DNA from: Dastarcus helophoroides
Lineage: Eukaryota; Arthropoda; Insecta; Coleoptera; Bothrideridae
Reading direction: 5' to 3'
DNA length: 64,000 bases
Assembly (NCBI GenBank): GCA_028583605.1
Contig: CM053327.1
Location: 18,029,629 to 18,093,628, forward strand
Part shown: in pieces, positions 53,817 through 59,800 of the stretch
How positions within the stretch are numbered: the first letter of the stretch is position 1
How the letters are laid out: each line of letters starts with the position of its first letter
Position numbers and translations under genes: made by a program
The notes under the pieces: generated by a model
The model's input: only the letters and a program-made list of their open reading frames with translations
Told to the model about the DNA's origin: nothing
Databases searched by the model: none

Positions 53817-56800
53817 TTTAGCTGCTTAGCTCATTTCCAGCCATATGAAGTGGTACCCTATCGTTAGGTGATGCTGCCGCCGCGTCGCTATCAGATTTTT
53901 TTTTCTCACATTTTTTTGACTTAAAAATAATGTTTTTAAAATGCACTGATTGAAGGCATTGTTCCAATTATTTTAATCGTATAAATTAGATATTTTCAAG
54001 AATATAAATTTTCAGTTAGAAAACATATTGGTTTTGATGCTGCTTACCATCTATATTTAAATTCTATGCATCTATGCGCTATGTCCTCTGCACAGTTCAC
54101 ATTATTTGTCTTATTCTTGCACCAAGAACAAGAAAAAGCAAGACAAGAACAAGAAATTCGTGAAACACTAGGCAGTTGCAGCGTTGCAAACTTGACCGTT
54201 AAAACTTGACTCAATAAATAATGAGTGGATTTGACTTCTAAGACGTTTTTCTTTAAGATACCCTAACCCATCGGACTCCCTTGTGATTTCTGTAAGCCCC
54301 ATTGGGAAGCGCGCCCCACGGATTGGGAAGTTCTAAAAATACACTCACTGCAACCCTGTAAAAATGTAATAAACTATTATTATTATTATAATTCTGACGG
54401 CTGAAATCAAAGATAATATATATTTTAAAAATTAAACTTAACTTAAAAGTTAAGATAACCTCTGATTTTTGTCAGCATTTCCAAAGTTTAAGAACCTTAG
54501 ATTTGTCTGCTCGAGAAAAAAAATGTGATGAAATTATTCAATAGAATTCTTGCACCACTTAGTTGTAAGTGTTGGGTATTATATGACACGAGTTTTTACC
54601 AAGTTATAACGGTGCTCTTTGTCATTTGTATACTTTTTTTTTTCAAGTAGGGTCAGCTCCCCCTCGACAAGAAAATATTCCAATTGCTTCCTGTAAAACG
54701 ACAGTGTTATTTACTGAGTGCGCCATATAAGCCCCTAATCAAATTATTTCTACAAGTAGGCTGCTTTAAAAGCATTTTAAATTTCATAAGCCTGGAAATC
54801 GTATATATCCCCCACATTCATTTCTGTAATGCTTCATAAAATGATTTACATTGCAGACACTCCAGGTTCGGCGGCACATTCGTCGTAAAATCAATGAAGT
54901 CAATTAGCGATAACGAACTTATTTATCACAAGCCATTAAACAAACTGGATGCACTGAATTTTGATGCCGATAAAAAGAAACCGAAAACGCCAAAAAACCG
55001 AATGCCCGTTCCAGAGCTCTACGACCAACCGGCGTTCCTGCTTTCAGCATAAGGCTGTTTCTGAAGGAATTTTGCATAGAATTTTTGAATGGTGCCTATA
55101 ACTCTCTTATGTACCACGTGAAGGACGTATTAGCAAGAGCTAAAGCCCAAACACACTGATGAATCGTACTATTTGTGGGCCCTTAGATTTTTTATGGAGT
55201 TTAACAGGAGTTACAAATTTGAGGTCAAGTTAGTAAGGTAAGTATCACGCCTATCATGACTCTAATTTTACATATCTCTTGTTTTTCTGGCTATAATTTT
55301 AGTCGTCTAGTTACAGATGCTTGTAATTGTCAATATTATATTGATTGCATTTTTTTTACTGCTTGACGCTCCTTTCTAAATGAAGGGTCCTAGTTTTAAA
55401 TCAGTTATTCTGCATTTTGTACTAACGCAGCGTCCATAGGAAATAAAACTCTCTTCAATTTTTCTAACTTACAAAAAATATGTCACAACGCAATATAGTC
55501 CTGCCTGATTTTACGCTTTTCAATATAAAGTTGAAATCCTTTTAGCGAAACCATGTCGGTTCAGACATTTCATTACGTGCAACAGCAAATGGAAAACTAT
55601 TTCGATATGATGCAGACCGACAAAAAGAAATTGCTATTGTGGTCTAAGCGGCTTCACCTGGCTCTTCTAGCATACAGAGAACTCCTTCAGACAATCTGCG
55701 TCATGGATAAGTCGTCTGAGACGGGCGTGAAGGATTCAGCCAAAGTTATCAAAAGCAACATCTTCTACGTCCTGGAATACAGAGAATTGGTCATAACCCT
55801 TCTGGTCACTTACGATGAATTGAAAATGTCGGACGTGTATCTCAACGATTTGCTGGAAACACAACACATTTTCTTGAAAATGTTCGAGGCCTTTTGCAAT
55901 AAGGACGGTACAGTCATTGTTCAACAGAAAAGCAAGAGCAAGAGGAGAAAGAAAAAGGGTAAGTGTCAGATTGCTTTCATTTATGTTTAAGGGTAATATA
56001 TCTTGGGCAGGCGTACCATTAATCATCCGTTGCGGTTTTTATGAAAGCTTTAGAAATATTTTCGGTCGGTTGTAAACAAAATTATTTGCGACAAATGAGC
56101 CATTAGAAAAAAAACTAATTCAAATACACCGCTCGATAATCTCTCCACTATATTTTCACATTTTTCAAGATGTCCTTGTTGAAAGTATAATTTGAGAGCT
56201 GTAATTTATCAAATGTTCGATGTCGTTTAAGCTTCTTCGTGTTTTTCTTCAGGCTTGGTTAAAATATATTCTAGTGCTTTTCAGTTAAGCTTATTGCGAT
56301 TATTTTTATATTTTGGAATATTTGATTTCCCTTAAAGCTTATTTAATCAGTACTGGATTTACGTATAAGTTATATAAGCTATAGTGTAGGGCCCGCATCT
56401 TGGCGGCCCCCAAATAGGTTTTTTTTAGTCGTCTATGAAATTGTTGATGTGAACCTTTCATGAAAATTGAATTTTTGTTAAGAAATATTTGTACAGGATA
56501 GTTTCGGTCATAATGTCATAAATTTTAAGCAATGGCAGATCCAGTTTTTAAAGAAGACAGGGTCCAAAAAAGACAGTGAAGAGGAGGAAAAGGCACAGAG
56601 GATAGAGGTGGAGGAGGAGAGTGGGAAAGAGAGAGAGAGGGGAGAGAGAGAGAGAAAGAGAGCGAAAGAGAGAGACAGACGCAGATTTTCAAAAAAACCA
56701 TGTTTTCTAAAAAAATTCTAGAAAAATCTCGGAGTCTTGACAAAAAGCCTAAAGCTTTGACTACAAATTAAAAAAAAAAGTTGAAATTTTGAAAAAAGTT

Positions 56801-59800
56801 AAAGTTTTCATAAATATGAAATTTAGAAAAAGGTAAAATTTTGAAGAGATGTTTTAAATAAAAAAAGGTGAAATTTTAAAAATGTTCTAACGTTTAAAAA
56901 ATTCTAAATTATCAAAAAAAACACTCAAATATAAAAAAGACAGTTGAAACATTGAACCAACGTTGAAAGTTGGAAAAACGTCGAAATTTTCAATAAATCA
57001 AAAACCTCTGGAAATATAAATTCTAGAAAAAAGATCGAAATTGAAAAAAAGGAGGACATTTCAAAAAAGACCAAAATTTTTAATTAAGGCCGACACTTTG
57101 GAGGAAGTCGATATTTTCAAAAAAAAATAATTAAAAAGAAGTTTTTAAAGTAGGCAAAAAGAATTTTTCAAAATGGCAAAATTTCAAAGAAAACGAAATT
57201 CCGAAATAAGGTGTCGTTTTCAAAAATTTAATTTCTTGAAAAAAGTCGAAGCTTAAGTCAAAATTTTAATAATAAATCCAAATAAAAAAATATGTAGAAA
57301 TATTTAAATAAGTCAAAATTTTGAAAAGAAATGAAAATCTTGAGAAAAGCGAAAATTTTAAAATGTCGACGCTTCAAAGGTTCAGATTTTGAAATGCAAA
57401 AACTTTGCAAAAAATGGCTACTTTGAAAAAAAGTCAAGATTTTTAAAGTATCTAAATTTTGAAAAGTAGAAAATTTTAAATTAATCGGAATTTTCAATTT
57501 TTCTTAAAAATTAAATTTCCAAAAAATTTAAATTTTTAGTTAAAGTATTTAAAAAACTTCAAAGTTTTCTAAAAAAGAAGTTTTTAAAAAAGGGTGAACA
57601 TTTTCAAGAAAATTTAAATTGCAAGAGAAAAGTAAAGATCTTTAAAATGTCGAGATTTTCAAAAGAAAGGTAAAATTTTTCAAAAAAAAAACTAAGACCA
57701 CAATATAAAAAAATTGAAATTTTTAAAATTTCAAAAAAAATAACATGGACATTTTAAAAAGAAGTCATAATCTTCAAAAACTTCGATCAAATGTCGACAT
57801 TTGTAAAAAGTCGAAATTTTCCAAAAAAGTAAAATTTTTCAAAAAGATTCAGTAATTTGAAAAGCCGAAGTTTTGTCTTCGAAAACTCAAAATCGTTAAT
57901 CAAAGTTCGCAAAACAAAGTTTTTGAAAAAAGTTGACATTCAAAGGAAAAGTCAAAACTTTAAAAAATCGAAGTTTTGAATCTTAAGATTTTTAAATAGT
58001 GGAGTTTTTCAAAATCGAAATTTTCAAAAAGTGTAGAATTTTTCAAAAACAAACCGAAATTTACAAAAATGTCCATAAGAAATTGCAAAATTTCTACTTT
58101 ATTTACAATTTGTCTTTTTTCGAAGGAAGTTTCGACTTTTGTTAAACTTTGACTTTCTATGGGAAATTTCGGTTTTTTTAAGCTGACCTTTTGCTAAAAA
58201 TGGCGAGTTTTTCCAAATCTGTCTTTCTTATCTCGAAATTTTGTTTTATTCGCAAAATTTGTGTGTTTCCATATTTTGAATTTATTGTTAAAATTCGATT
58301 TGTTTTTTCCCAAAATTAAGTTTTTGTGGGAAATACAATTTTTGTCTCAAAATTCGGTAGTTTTCAGTTTCTAAAAATTTTGAATTGTTTCCTCGAAATT
58401 TTCTCAAAATTTCTACCTTTTTTCACAATTCATTTATTTTCTTAAGTACTTTTTTGGGAACCTCAGTGAATAGTATATTTTCTGGTAATTATAGATTTTG
58501 TTTTGAAATGTCAGAATTATTTTAAAATTGAAATAATAACGAAAAAATTATACGAAAGCATTTGCATGTGCATTTTATAAGTTTGCAAATGTTTGTTCCT
58601 AGAATTTCAAGCCTTTTCACAAAGTTATGTTTCAATGTTAATAAAACAAGCAACAATTTCGAGAAAAGTTATTTTGACGATTCCGAGATAGAATATTATT
58701 TAGAAATTTCATCTTTTGTGCAGAAATTTAAGCAATTAAAAAATAAAAATTTCTGGAAGTTTCGGCTTTTCTTTGTGACTAAGTGTTGCCTCCCTCGGAA
58801 GCAAACTTGCCCACGTCCATGATTACTAGAAGCAAACTTTAACTCGAGAAAATGTGAAAATGTACAAGAAGAATATTTCGAGTTAATTTAAATTCAAAAT
58901 TTGAAAAAAAATATATCGAATTTTCGAGATTAAAATCATAACTTCAAAAAAAAAAGTTTGTAATAATTTTTCGAAATTTCGAGTCGCGGTTTTGTAAACA
59001 GTTAAATTGTCCAGAAAATGTCTTAACAAAGAAACGATAATTCTTGACGAAGAAAATGTTCTTGAATTTTTTAGTTTACAATCGAAATTTTTCAAAAAAT
59101 ATTGGTAATGATATGTAATAATTAATAATAACAATAATAATAAAATAAAAATTTAAAAGTAAACTAAGAATTATGGAAAAAAACCGGACAATCTCCGAGA
59201 AAAATAAAGTAAAATTTCGGGATCGAGGTCGAAATAAAATTAAATCCCCAAAGTAGAAATTTTGGATTTAAAGCCATAATTTTGGAAAAAAAGATAAAAG
59301 GTTGGTTATAGATAGAGAAGTTTCAAAAAAAAATACCGAAAAAAATCGGAACAAAATTTTAAAAGAAATAAATATTTCTAAAAAAAAACCATTTGAAGAT
59401 TGAAATCAAATTTTTTTGGACAAATAGTAAAAATTGAAAACGTGAACTTTAAGGAAAAGACAAACTTTAAAAAGAATCAGATTTATAAAAAGACTTACTT
59501 TTTATAATACAATTTCCAGTGGCGAATTATATCAAATGAGGACCCCAAGTGGTTAAAAACTTGGTACTTTACGTCAAAAACCAAGATTTTAACTTACATT
59601 TGAATCTTAATCTCAAATTTTCGATTTTTTGAAAACTGAATATGGAAGCTGGAAACCCCAAGTTTTTTTTTTCTTTTTTCTTCTGCAGCTTCAAAACATA
59701 TTGATTGAACAAATGATGTGCATACTCTGAATTGGGTCTAATTTTAAGTAAAAACTATGAGGCGGCTCCCACCCGAGGGGTTGTACGCGAAAGTTCCCAA

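Noticed and set aside
55553..55990. A separate gene starting at the ATG at 55553
   Set aside because: The ATG is an internal Met of exon 6. Conserved TIMELESS sequence begins upstream at 55546, and the stop at about 55988 lies beyond the donor at 55959.
56525..56743. Minus-strand frame rich in Ser-Leu repeats
   Set aside because: It is the translation of the GA-rich low-complexity tract and has no gene context.
56700..58080. CRISPR-like or satellite array
   Set aside because: The words are repeated but too diverged and irregularly spaced for a CRISPR array, which would not be expected in an insect chromosome, and no clean satellite unit can be set.
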